In this document: positions 1-7,810 of the stretch, piece after piece
Layout: every line of letters starts with the position of its first letter
How positions within the stretch are numbered: the first letter of the stretch is position 1
Assembly (NCBI GenBank): GCA_017443295.1
Contig: JAFSNT010000198.1
Location: 1 to 42,296 of the forward strand
Reading direction: 5' to 3'
DNA: 42,296 bases
DNA from: Clostridia bacterium
Lineage (GTDB): Bacteria; Bacillota; Clostridia; Christensenellales; Aristaeellaceae
The notes under the pieces: model-generated
What the model was told of the DNA's origin: nothing
What the model saw: the letters and a program-made list of their open reading frames with translations, nothing else
The model's database searches: none
Made by a program: the position numbers and the translations under genes

Positions 1-1
1 A

Positions 2-1117
2 TTACCGCAGTTCGATGCCCGGATTGTCCGCCTTGGGCAGCGCCTCAAAGGACACCAAAGCCGCGGGATAATCATAAGGATACGTCAGCGCTTCATCGAA
101 CAGCACCCATGTATTTCCCGTGTCCGGGAATACATGAACATTATAATAGATTCTGTTGTGGTAATCGCTTTCCCGCACGTCCATGCTCACGGTTTTGCCC
201 TGATCGTCCACCTCCATGCGGTATACCCGGTAGACCTTCCGGGAATTGGCCATGGCGGTGCCGGTCAGGACGGTATGACCGGTTTCCGGGTCGAGGCTGA
301 TGACGGTACTCGCTGTCCCCAGCACCACCTTGTTCCCTTTCAGGGTTTTACGCCATAGCTGGTTTCCGTTTCCGTCATACCGGGCGATCACAAGAGGCGT
401 AAACGTGCTGTCATCCTGATCGGCACAGGTAAAGAAGCCACCCTGGCCGTCCGGGAATACGGTATGGAGTTCCTTACCGGGTCCTTTCTGCCACACGACG
501 GCGCCGTCCCGGATCATGAGCAGCATATAACTGCCGGATTTGAGCGATTGAGAAACCGTCGTCAGCCACCAGCCCGGCCCAGCCCGCACAGTTCTGATTG
601 CAAAGTCGATTTCCCGGCTCACTTCGATTTGTGCTTCCAGGTTTCCGTAACCGTCGTAAAGCTTCAGCAGGGTCTGGCTTCCGTTGTCATCCAGCAGCGC
701 GAAGCCGTCCTTCTCCACATTGTATCGCACCAGGCCGGTGACCGGGATCTCCCGACCGTTCACCAAACCTTCTTCCTCCCAATCGTAGAGGATCACGTTT
801 CGCCGGGAGGCGTCTTCCCGCTTGCTGATATGCACCACGCCGAAAGTGCCGTCCGACCGGGGCAGAAGCTCATAATTGCCCGTGCCCTGTTCTATGCTGA
901 GGGACCGATAAACAGCCCGATCCCGCCACCAGACCAAACCGTCTAACGCGGCACACTGGCCGGCAAGATCGTGTTCAGTCAGCATCATATAATTGTAGAT
1001 CGTGCTGTGACCGCTCCGCTCCAGCGCGTAAGGCGCAAAGTCCATGGAATCCGCCCGAGCCGCCGTCATGCCCGCCAGCAAAACCAACACCAGCAACAAC
1101 ATTCCCCATTTTTTCAT
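2..1117 (-). CDS. secreted beta-propeller-like protein of unknown function
   Basis: About 371 residues. I start it at 1117 rather than at the longer upstream frame because MKKWGMLLLVLVLLAGMTA begins a clean signal peptide, ending ARA-DS, with a GGAGGATCAG ribosome binding site just before it. There is no lipobox cysteine, so signal peptidase I cleavage is expected. The mature part is rich in short beta-strand patterns (LLKLYDGYGNLEAQIE, IARYDGNGNQLWRKTL) like PQQ/WD-type propeller blades, in which a value is restated as a trace of the form variable-name-operator. That suggests an extracellular beta-propeller, but I do not recognise a named family. The stop codon lies at 2-4, so the C-terminus is complete. 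It is transcribed alone, divergently from the 59-residue gene at 1289. Confidence 0.75.
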   Translation of the reverse strand: MKKWGMLLLVLVLLAGMTAARADSMDFAPYALERSGHSTIYNYMMLTEHDLAGQCAALDGLVWWRDRAVYRSLSIEQGTGNYELLPRSDGTFGVVHISKREDASRRNVILYDWEEEGLVNGREIPVTGLVRYNVEKDGFALLDDNGSQTLLKLYDGYGNLEAQIEVSREIDFAIRTVRAGPGWWLTTVSQSLKSGSYMLLMIRDGAVVWQKGPGKELHTVFPDGQGGFFTCADQDDSTFTPLVIARYDGNGNQLWRKTLKGNKVVLGTASTVISLDPETGHTVLTGTAMANSRKVYRVYRMEVDDQGKTVSMDVRESDYHNRIYYNVHVFPDTGNTWVLFDEALTYPYDYPAALVSFEALPKADNPGIELR

Positions 1118-1165
1118 CGGCTGATCCTCCGTTTCGGTTTTGTCAGTTCTTTGCTTCCGTCCCTT

Positions 1166-1195
1166 AGTGTATCTTTGTCCGTCCTTTGCCGTCAA
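1166..1195 (-). promoter_or_regulatory. sigma-A-like promoter for the secreted protein
   Basis: On the minus strand TTGACG (1195-1190) and TACACT (1171-1166) are separated by 18 bases. They lie about 50 bases upstream of the start at 1117. Confidence 0.5.
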
Positions 1196-1236
1196 GATGG
1201 GAATTGTAACAATTTCTGCCGCGAAAGAAAGACGCC

Positions 1237-1264
1237 TTGCAGAGCAAAAGAAAAAACATATAAT
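1237..1264 (+). promoter_or_regulatory. sigma-A-like promoter for the 59-residue gene
   Basis: TTGCAG (1237-1242), a 16-base spacer and TATAAT (1259-1264). The -10 box is perfect and lies about 25 bases before the start at 1289, which supports the small gene being real. Confidence 0.55.
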
Positions 1265-1288
1265 AGAACACGGAAGGAAGTGTAAGTC

Positions 1289-1468
1289 ATGATTCACGAA
1301 ACGCCTGCGACAGAAGCGCAAAGCCATGCTGCCCGGCATCCGGTGAAAGAGAAGAATGCGGATGAAACGATTTTGACAAATAGCCTGACGGGTATTCTGC
1401 ATAAGCAAGATGAAGCAGACGCGGCGCGTGAGGATGCGCTGCGGAAGAAATTCGAGATTGTCGATTGA
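1289..1468 (+). CDS. 59-residue hypothetical protein
   Basis: A short reading frame from ATG at 1289 to TGA at 1466-1468, preceded by GGAAGGAAG at a good distance and by its own TATAAT promoter. The product is charged and soluble, beginning MIHETPATEAQSHAARHPV and ending LRKKFEIVD. It has no membrane segment or signal peptide, and I do not recognise a family. A bent amphipathic helical protein is likely from the alternating Ala, Glu, Lys and Asp content in its second half. It lies between the secreted protein (opposite strand) and the promoter of alaS. A chance frame is possible, but promoter, ribosome binding site and frame all agree. Confidence 0.5.
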   Translation: MIHETPATEAQSHAARHPVKEKNADETILTNSLTGILHKQDEADAAREDALRKKFEIVD

Positions 1469-1497
1469 CGGAGATTGACGGCGAATCTTCCAAACCC

Positions 1498-1526
1498 TTG
1501 ACATCTCCCCCGTTTCGCGGTATACT
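1498..1526 (+). promoter_or_regulatory. promoter of the alaS T-box leader
   Basis: TTGACA (1498-1503), exactly 17 bases, then TATACT (1521-1526). Transcription should begin near 1533 and give a leader of nearly 290 bases before alaS. Confidence 0.8.
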
Positions 1527-1532
1527 ATGCGC

Positions 1533-1800
1533 AATTTCATAGAAAGCCTTGACGCAGAAAAGGTTTTCCGGGATTGCCGCCAAGCGAGCCGGGGAGGGTG
1601 AAAGCCCGGCGCGGGAAGGGAAAACCGGCCGCTGCCGAGCTGCCCGCCGGAACGCGAAAGCCAGTAAGGCGGATCGGGTTCCTCCCGTTATCAGGATCGA
1701 GGCGGGCGTATCGCTCCCATGATACGCCAATTGAAGTGGTACCGCGAATACAGTGTGTCTGTTCGTCTTCAAAACGAAAACAGACACACTTTTTATTTTC
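1533..1800 (+). ncRNA. T-box riboswitch (alanine tRNA-responsive leader)
   Basis: The leader holds the conserved T-box core AGTGGTACCGCG at about 1736-1747, followed by a strong terminator hairpin and then alaS. The 5' part can fold as a stem I: GGTTTTCC near 1570 pairs with GGAAAACC near 1620, with an inner GCCGGG/CCCGGC helix capped by a GAGGGTGAAAG loop. By family knowledge, uncharged tRNA-Ala binds the specifier loop and the T-box bulge, and stabilises an antiterminator so that alaS is expressed. A GCT/GCC triplet near 1631-1636 is a candidate alanine specifier, but I cannot prove the register by eye. Confidence 0.88.
1752..1795 (+). terminator. T-box-controlled intrinsic terminator
   Basis: The arm AGTGTGTCTGTT pairs with AACAGACACACT around a loop, followed by TTTTTATTTT. 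It is the terminator alternative of the T-box and lies directly before the alaS ribosome binding site. Confidence 0.88.
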
Positions 1801-1820
1801 TGAAAAGGAGTTTGATACCC

Positions 1821-3791
1821 ATGCGATCTCTGAATGCCAACGCCCTGCGTTCCCTGTGGCTGCAATTCTTCCAGCAGAAGGGCCACGCCGTGATCCCCTC
1901 CGCCTCCGTCATTCCGGAAAACGACCCGACCGTGCTGTTCACCACGGCGGGCATGCATCCCCTGGTGCCTTACCTGCTGGGCCAGAAGCACCCGGCGGGC
2001 AACCGGCTCACCGACGTGCAGAAGTGCATCCGCACCGTCGATATCGACAATGTGGGCGACATGAGCCACCTGACCTTCTTTGAAATGCTGGGCAACTGGA
2101 GCTTGGGCGACTATTTCAAGAAGGAAATGATCCCCTGGAGCTGGGAATTCCTGACCAGCGAAGAATGGCTGGGTCTGCCAAAGGACAAGCTGGCCTTCAC
2201 CGTGTTTGCGGGCGACAGCGATTGTCCCCGCGACGAGGAAGCCGCCAATCTGTGGCGCTCCTGCGGCGTGAAGGACGATCACCTGTTCTACCTGCCCAAG
2301 GCGCATAACTGGTGGGGTCCCGCCGGGATCACCGGCCCCTGCGGCCCGGACACCGAAATGTTCATGATCGTGAAGAAGCCCTGCGGCCCCAACTGTTCCC
2401 CGGCCTGCGATTGCGGCGCGTACTTGGAAATCTGGAACGACGTGTTCATGCAGTACAACAAGCAGGCGGACGGCAGCTTCATTCCCCTGGCCCAGCAGAA
2501 CGTGGACACCGGCATGGGTCTGGAGCGCACGGTCTGCGTGCTGACCGGCAAAAAGAGCGTTTACGAAACGGACATTTTTGAAAACATCTTAGCCAAGATC
2601 GCCGAGCTGTCCGGCAAGACGTACGGTGAAGACGAAGCCACCACCAAGGCCTTCCGCATCGTCGCCGACCATATGCGCACTTCCACCTTCATTTTGGGCG
2701 ACCCCCGTGGCGTCTCCCCCTCCAACGTGGACCAGGGCTACATCCTGCGCCGCTTGATCCGCCGCGCCGTGCGCTACGCCATGCAGCTTGGCATGGAAGC
2801 GGGCTTCACCTGCGAAATCGCCCAGGTCATCATCGACCAGTACAGCGAGGTGTACCCCGAGCTGAAAGACAACGCCGCCTTCGTGCTGGAACAGTTAAAG
2901 TTAGAAGAAGACCGCTTTGCCCGCACCTTGAAGCAGGGTGAAAAGGAATTCGACAAGGTGTACAACAACATCGTGAACACCCGCGCCCTGCTGGAAAGCA
3001 TTCTGGCTGACGCCGACCCCGTGGCCTGCGCCCAGGGTCATGCCCAGACCAAGAAGCTGCGTCCCTCCCCCGACATGATGCCCATCATCGAAGCGGCCCA
3101 GGCGGGCAACTTAGACGGCCTGAAAGCCGCCATCAGCGCGCGCCTTGCCACCCTGACCACCCTGGACGGCCGCAGCGCCTTCAAGCTCTACGATACCTAC
3201 GGCTTCCCCATCGAAATGACCAAGGAGCTGGCCGCCGAAAAGGGCCTGACCGTGGACGAAGCGGACTTCGCCGAGCGCTTCAAGCAGCACCAGGAAACCA
3301 GCCACGCGGGCGCGGAGCAGCGCTTCAAGGGCGGCCTGGCCGATGCCAGCGAGCAGACCGCCTGCCTCCACACCGCCACCCACCTGCTGCAAGCCGCCCT
3401 GCGGAAAGTCTTAGGCGACGAAGTGCACCAGAAGGGCAGCAACATCACCGCCGAACGCCTGCGCTTCGACTTCACCTTCGGCCGCAAAATGACCCCCGAA
3501 GAGCTGGTGGAAGTGGAACGGCTGGTGAACGTCGCCATCCAGGCCAAGGCCCCCGTGACCATGGAGGAAATGACCGTGGCCGAAGCCAAAGCCCAGGGCG
3601 CTATGGGCCTCTTTGAAAGCAAGTACGGCGAGCGCGTCAAGGTCTACACCATGGGCCAGTTCTCCAAGGAAATCTGCGGCGGCCCCCACGCCTCCAATAC
3701 CGGCGACCTGGTTTCCTTCAAGATCCAGAAGGAAGAATCCTCCTCCGCCGGCGTGCGCCGCATCAAGGCGACGATTGGACGGCAGGCGTAA
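1821..3791 (+). CDS. alaS: alanine--tRNA ligase, short form lacking the C-Ala domain
   Basis: Charges tRNA-Ala with alanine in the cytoplasm. Start at 1821 follows AAAAGGAG; the frame stays open upstream into the T-box, but that part is leader. Class II catalytic core at about residues 1-240, with the signature HLTFFEMLGNWSLGDYF and the motif-3-like GMGLERTVCVL. A helical tRNA-recognition part follows. The editing domain has HTATH near residue 516 and CGGPHASNTGD near 618, the zinc-binding set that clears Ser and Gly. The protein ends at 656 residues with IKATIGRQA, just after the editing domain. Usual bacterial enzymes have about 870-880 residues and a C-Ala (DHHA1) domain, which is absent here. 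Shorter AlaRS forms are known in some lineages; nothing suggests a truncating mutation. Confidence 0.93.
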   Translation: MRSLNANALRSLWLQFFQQKGHAVIPSASVIPENDPTVLFTTAGMHPLVPYLLGQKHPAGNRLTDVQKCIRTVDIDNVGDMSHLTFFEMLGNWSLGDYFKKEMIPWSWEFLTSEEWLGLPKDKLAFTVFAGDSDCPRDEEAANLWRSCGVKDDHLFYLPKAHNWWGPAGITGPCGPDTEMFMIVKKPCGPNCSPACDCGAYLEIWNDVFMQYNKQADGSFIPLAQQNVDTGMGLERTVCVLTGKKSVYETDIFENILAKIAELSGKTYGEDEATTKAFRIVADHMRTSTFILGDPRGVSPSNVDQGYILRRLIRRAVRYAMQLGMEAGFTCEIAQVIIDQYSEVYPELKDNAAFVLEQLKLEEDRFARTLKQGEKEFDKVYNNIVNTRALLESILADADPVACAQGHAQTKKLRPSPDMMPIIEAAQAGNLDGLKAAISARLATLTTLDGRSAFKLYDTYGFPIEMTKELAAEKGLTVDEADFAERFKQHQETSHAGAEQRFKGGLADASEQTACLHTATHLLQAALRKVLGDEVHQKGSNITAERLRFDFTFGRKMTPEELVEVERLVNVAIQAKAPVTMEEMTVAEAKAQGAMGLFESKYGERVKVYTMGQFSKEICGGPHASNTGDLVSFKIQKEESSSAGVRRIKATIGRQA

Positions 3792-3915
3792 AACCGAACA
3801 TACAATATTCTGGGGGAAAGCTCACACTCCATAAAACAGTATTGAACACAATTTCAGAAAAAAAGGCATCAGCGCACGGGATTGGTCAATACTGAATGCG
3901 CATCAAGCATCATGG

Positions 3916-3953
3916 TCTGCTGTACAGCGAAACTGTGCAGCAGGCTTTTTGTA
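3916..3953 (+). terminator. probable intrinsic terminator downstream of alaS
   Basis: CTGCTGTACAG pairs with CTGTGCAGCAG (one G-U pair) across a GCGAAA-type loop, followed by GCTTTTTGT. It lies 125 bases after the alaS stop. Confidence 0.6.
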
Positions 3954-4027
3954 TGGATGGGAATATTTGATCGGCTCAACGCAAACGCCGCGGCATGATG
4001 CTTGGGCCTGAAAATATCATAACAAAA

Positions 4028-4073
4028 TGAAAATCTCCCTGCCGCGAGGATGAAGCGGAAGGGAGGTTTTTTT
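4028..4073. terminator. probable bidirectional terminator between convergent units
   Basis: Imperfect hairpin: CTCCCTGCCGC pairs with GCGGAAGGGAG, followed by TTTTTTT on the plus strand and preceded by an A-rich tract that gives Ts on the minus strand. It lies beyond the end of the leftward operon that finishes at 4121. Confidence 0.5.
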
Positions 4074-4120
4074 GTTGCCGGCCGTTCTCTTTTTTATGGG
4101 AATGGCGGGGGCTTGGCGGC

Positions 4121-4900
4121 TTAACGTGCATCCGCGCCCCAAACCTCCCATTCCGTTAAGGCGGGAAAGGCGGAAGGGTCGTCGCTTTTGATCATTCGCT
4201 CCAGCCGCATCCAGCGCACAACGTGGCTGCCCAGGGAAATATACTGCCGGTCGCCGGTTTTTTCCAAGGTAAATTCCCTGTCCGTCCCATCGGACAGGAT
4301 GACGTGCCCGCCCGTCCAATAGGCGTCATGGGGAAAATCGGCGCGCAGCGTCAGGGCCATTTCATCCACCAGCACGTCCCGGCCAAAGTCCAGGCGGCAC
4401 CATGCGTCTTCCCTCGCGCCGATGCCCCAGCTTTGAAAGGGCCATTCGCCGTGAAACGTATTGAACCGCAGGCCGTCGATGACGTTCCGGGCGCAGAAGC
4501 AGGCTTCGTTTCTCGTTTCCACGTTGGCGGTGCAGTGGGGGTAATAATCCGTATCCCCCCGCAGATCGGCAGGATTGCGGGCGATGTTCCGGCGCGCGGC
4601 GGTTTCAGCTTCCGTCATCACGCGGGCTGAAATTACGTGCCGCCCCACCTCAAATATGCCGGGCGCGTAAGCTAAGCGATGTTCGCCCGCCGGTACGTTC
4701 CAGGTCATTTTCCCCTGGGGCAGGAAGACTTCACCACCCGGCATCCCCTGATCCATTTGAACATGCAGATGCTTTGCGCCGGAAAGGATGAGCTGATCCC
4801 CGGGCTGATAAACCCGATCCACGCACAGAAGCGTTTCGGTCGCGTGGCTTGCGGCGGCGATAAGGTTTCCCGACGCGTCCTTTAATTCAATGGTAATCAT
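4121..4900 (-). CDS. discoidin/galactose-binding-like protein in a polysaccharide-lyase operon
   Basis: 259 residues. Start at 4900 after AGGAAGCAGG; the longer frame upstream reads through the preceding gene and is rejected. There is no signal peptide, so it should be cytoplasmic. The first half is a compact beta-domain (MITIELKDASGNLIAAA). The second half has the look of an F5/8 type C (discoidin, carbohydrate-binding) fold: CARNVIDGLRFNTFHGEWPF, WCRLDFGRDVLVDEMALTLR and WMRLERM. It is the last gene of the operon, 11 bases after the GH88 gene. By context it may bind or act on the uronic-acid sugar handled by its neighbours. I infer the fold from sequence pattern only, and no catalytic residues can be assigned. 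Confidence 0.7.
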   Translation of the reverse strand: MITIELKDASGNLIAAASHATETLLCVDRVYQPGDQLILSGAKHLHVQMDQGMPGGEVFLPQGKMTWNVPAGEHRLAYAPGIFEVGRHVISARVMTEAETAARRNIARNPADLRGDTDYYPHCTANVETRNEACFCARNVIDGLRFNTFHGEWPFQSWGIGAREDAWCRLDFGRDVLVDEMALTLRADFPHDAYWTGGHVILSDGTDREFTLEKTGDRQYISLGSHVVRWMRLERMIKSDDPSAFPALTEWEVWGADAR

Positions 4901-4911
4901 CCTGCTTCCTT

Positions 4912-6021
4912 TCAGCGCCAAAGCATGGGATCGGTCCCGTTCAGCTTGGCCAGGGCTTCCACCAGGAAATAATCGCCGTAGGTGATATTGGTATGCCGTC
5001 CCGCCCCGTCGTCGTGATAGCTGGCGGTGCATTTGGTCAGCAGACCGCAGCGGCTGTCCGTCCAGTCGCAGCAGAGATCCAGCAGGCCGTCGATCAGCCG
5101 CAGAGCGGCGGATCGGTGCTGTTCTTTCCCGGTGATTTTGTGCAGCTCCAATAAGCCGCAGGCGGCGATCGCTCCGGCGATGTTGTCGACGCGTTCCTCC
5201 GTATGGGGCTGGCAGAAATCGCAGTCCGTCAGTCCGTCCGGGCGGATGTGGGCGATGAAATTGGCGGCGATCTTTTCCGCGGCGTTCAAATAGCGGGCGT
5301 CCTGGGTATTATGATACGCCAAGGTGAAGCCGTACAGGCCCCACGCCTGGCCCCGGCTCCATTGGGTGCCTAAGGCATAGCCCTGTCCGGCATGCTCCCG
5401 CACCCGTTTGCCCGTTTCCGGATCAAATTCGATGATGTGGCTGACGGAACCGTCCGGGCGAATAAATTCCCGCAGGGCGGTATCGGCATGGATTTTCGCC
5501 ACGTGCGCAAAGCGCGGATCTCCCGTCTGGCGGGAAGCCCAGAACAGCAGGCTCAGGTTCATCATGCAGTCGATGATGGCGAAGCCCGCCTGGTTTTCGC
5601 CGTTCCACGCCCGGATGTAGCCCGCCGGGTTGAAGCGGCCCATGAGCAGGCTGGCGGCGTGCAGCGTATCCGTTCGCGCTTGAGAATCGCCGGTCAATTT
5701 GGCGTCCGCCCCGCAGGAAAGCAGATACATGAACCCCACGTCATGGTTCAGATTGTGAAAAACACGGAATTCATGGACGAGCAACGCTTCCGCGCGCCTC
5801 GCCTCACGCAGGAAGAAATCATCCTTTGTACCGGCATAGAACTGCCACATCAGCCCCGGCCAGAATCCGCCCGTCCACCAGCCGTTGCCGTCATAGGGCG
5901 AGGCGATCCACTGCCCGTTTTCGCTTTTGTAGGGAATGATATCGGCCTGGGCCGCCAGCACGGCGGTACGGCGGAATTTTTCAGCCGCTTTTTTTGCGGC
6001 GTCCTCATAACGATTCAGCAA
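4912..6021 (-). CDS. glycoside hydrolase family 88, unsaturated glucuronyl hydrolase
   Basis: 369 residues, normal for GH88. The family removes the 4,5-unsaturated uronic acid left by polysaccharide lyases by adding water across the vinyl ether; it works inside the cell. The start is TTG at 6021, supported by AGGAGG nine bases upstream, and it overlaps the preceding gene by 17 bases. The two family aspartates are visible: Asp94 in NHDVGFMYLL and Asp151 in AIIDCMMNLSLL. The six-hairpin toroid signatures WWTGGFWPGL and GTQWSRGQAWGLYG are also present. No signal peptide. Its place beside a heparinase-like lyase fits lyase-plus-GH88 teamwork. The exact substrate (glycosaminoglycan, pectin side chain, ulvan) cannot be read from the sequence. 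Confidence 0.93.
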   Translation of the reverse strand: MLNRYEDAAKKAAEKFRRTAVLAAQADIIPYKSENGQWIASPYDGNGWWTGGFWPGLMWQFYAGTKDDFFLREARRAEALLVHEFRVFHNLNHDVGFMYLLSCGADAKLTGDSQARTDTLHAASLLMGRFNPAGYIRAWNGENQAGFAIIDCMMNLSLLFWASRQTGDPRFAHVAKIHADTALREFIRPDGSVSHIIEFDPETGKRVREHAGQGYALGTQWSRGQAWGLYGFTLAYHNTQDARYLNAAEKIAANFIAHIRPDGLTDCDFCQPHTEERVDNIAGAIAACGLLELHKITGKEQHRSAALRLIDGLLDLCCDWTDSRCGLLTKCTASYHDDGAGRHTNITYGDYFLVEALAKLNGTDPMLWR

Positions 6022-7810
6022 GATTCTTTACCTCCTGTGGAATATTTTCCGGGCAGCAGTCCCCCGCGTCGGCGAACACGGCGCAAATCAGGCAATGCTC
6101 GCCGGGGGATAACTGCGCGCGCAGGGTGGGCAGCACCGTGCGGGGATAGACCAGATTGGTATTGGGTTCCGTATGGATGATTTCGCCCTGGCTGTACCCC
6201 TGAACGGCGAAGATCGCGCTGGTTCCGTAAGCCCCGTGGGCGGCGGCAAAACAGCCGTTCGCGGCGCAGGCGGAGGAAATGCGGTCGCAGGGCCGGGCGC
6301 CTGCCCAATCCTTCCGGACGGCAAAGGCTCCCTCCGCCGCTTCGATTTCAAAGGCCGTGCGGATGATATGCTTTCGCACATGCCACATCCCTAAAGGCGC
6401 AACGACCGTATCAATGGATACGCCCTCCATGGGCGACCAGGTGAAGGCCACCCGGTTTTCCGTCAGGGAAAAGCTGTCGCATCCGCTGCGGGCGTGCCAC
6501 AAATCCTTGCCCGTTCGTTTGACGGCCAGCATGGAATCGAAAGCGCCCTTATTCAGCGTGGTCGCTTCCTTGGTGACGGAGAAGGCAAACTGTGTGGAAT
6601 AGGCGAATTTTTCGTATTTTTCATCCTCGTGCATATGCTCCCAGGCGTGGTTCCCGGCAGTGTAGGCGACGACCTGGCGGTTTTCGGCGTCGCGGGTCAG
6701 GAGCAAACGCACCTGTTCATCCAGAAATATTTCCGGCGGGGCGTAGGGCGTTTCCTCCGCCTGCCAGAAGGGATGATCCTCCGGCAGCGCCAGGGCCAAA
6801 AATGTTTTCATGGCCCAGTAGGGAGAACCGGGCGCGTTGTAGCCCTCCGCGGCGCACAGGTTGGGATAGCCATAGCCCACGGTCAGCGCCCCGCCCCGGT
6901 CAAAGATCGGCATTTTCAGCCAGGCGCGCAGATTGCCCAGCAGCATATGCTTCATGCCGCCCCAGCCGATTCCTTCCGCTTCCACCCCGGCGAAGGCCAT
7001 GGCCGCCCAGAAGCAGCCCTGAGCGAAGCGATAGGTCAGGCTGCGGCCATAGGGCAAGGCCCGGCCTTCCCGGTCAAACCAGCAGGCGAACCGGGGCGCG
7101 ATCAGCTTCGCCCTTTCTGCAAAACGCTGACACCGCTCCGGGTCTTCCTCCCGCATGGCGGCCACATACAGCAGGCTGTAATAGTGAAAGCCCCAGATGG
7201 TGTAATAATCCCGCTTGGTGAGATAATCAAAATACCAGCCGTCGCCTACATAATGGCTTTCCATCATATCCAGGTCTTCCGTCAGACGGGCACGATCTAC
7301 AGGCAGGCCCACCTTCAGGAAACCGATATTGACCAGGATGCGGAAAAACCGCCAGTTATTTTTGGGCATGTCAAACCGGTTGATTTGGTTCAGCCATTGG
7401 TAAAGGTTTTCCTGCTGAGCGGCGGTGAAGCCACGGTAAAACTGATCCGGCGCAAAGCACAGGCCCGTGCCGATCACCGCCATTTCCACCATGCGCTGGT
7501 CATAATCGCCGATGCCGCCCCAGTATTCCGGATGAACGGGATCGGTGCCGTTGATGATCCCCTCTTTCCACAGCTTCCAGAAGGGCTCCGCTTCCGGGCA
7601 TTTGCCGACCAGCATGGGCGCCAGCGCCCACAGCACCCGGGAAAAGCCCTCCATCCCGGCCACATCCTCCGAATAATGGGCGGAGCCTTCGCCTACGATC
7701 ATCCGGGCTTTGCCGGGCGTCAGGCAGGAAACCAGCGGCGCGATCATTTGCACCGCCGCGTCCGCCAGATCCTGCCGGGTCAGCAGGGGATTGTTGCTCA
7801 CATCATGCAT
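6005..7810 (-). CDS. DUF2264 domain protein, probable uronic-acid polysaccharide enzyme
   Basis: 601 residues. Start at 7810 (MHDVSNNPLLTRQDLADAA) after GGGAGGAAGAATCC; it overlaps the lyase gene by 13 bases, so the two are translationally coupled. The N-terminal half matches the DUF2264 pattern (VGEGSAHYSEDVAGMEGFSR, then WGGIGDYDQRMVEMA), a helical alpha/alpha toroid. The C-terminal half looks like beta sandwich (HEDEKYEKFAYSTQFAFSV, FTWSPMEGVSIDTVV). That two-part build resembles heparinase II/III-fold lyases. As I recall, relatives have been linked to the beta-glucuronidase family GH154, which I cannot check here. No signal peptide. It probably handles a uronate-containing oligosaccharide together with its neighbours. 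Confidence 0.85.
   Translation of the reverse strand: MHDVSNNPLLTRQDLADAAVQMIAPLVSCLTPGKARMIVGEGSAHYSEDVAGMEGFSRVLWALAPMLVGKCPEAEPFWKLWKEGIINGTDPVHPEYWGGIGDYDQRMVEMAVIGTGLCFAPDQFYRGFTAAQQENLYQWLNQINRFDMPKNNWRFFRILVNIGFLKVGLPVDRARLTEDLDMMESHYVGDGWYFDYLTKRDYYTIWGFHYYSLLYVAAMREEDPERCQRFAERAKLIAPRFACWFDREGRALPYGRSLTYRFAQGCFWAAMAFAGVEAEGIGWGGMKHMLLGNLRAWLKMPIFDRGGALTVGYGYPNLCAAEGYNAPGSPYWAMKTFLALALPEDHPFWQAEETPYAPPEIFLDEQVRLLLTRDAENRQVVAYTAGNHAWEHMHEDEKYEKFAYSTQFAFSVTKEATTLNKGAFDSMLAVKRTGKDLWHARSGCDSFSLTENRVAFTWSPMEGVSIDTVVAPLGMWHVRKHIIRTAFEIEAAEGAFAVRKDWAGARPCDRISSACAANGCFAAAHGAYGTSAIFAVQGYSQGEIIHTEPNTNLVYPRTVLPTLRAQLSPGEHCLICAVFADAGDCCPENIPQEVKNLAESL

Larger units (their letters stand above)
3792..4120. 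other. gene-free, inverted-repeat-rich stretch
   Basis: No convincing reading frame. It holds a 9-bp perfect inverted repeat (CAGTATTGA 3837-3845 with TCAATACTG 3886-3894). An 11-bp perfect inverted repeat (CAAGCATCATG 3904-3914 with CATGATGCTTG 3994-4004) encloses a hairpin with a T-run, and a second terminator-like hairpin lies near 4030-4073. It could be the 3' end of the alaS transcript, a small structured RNA or the remnant of a small mobile repeat. Confidence 0.45.

Noticed and set aside
1287-2306. Minus-strand frame over the T-box leader and alaS 5' end
   Set aside because: It runs over the riboswitch and alaS on the other strand, with no ribosome binding site or known domain.
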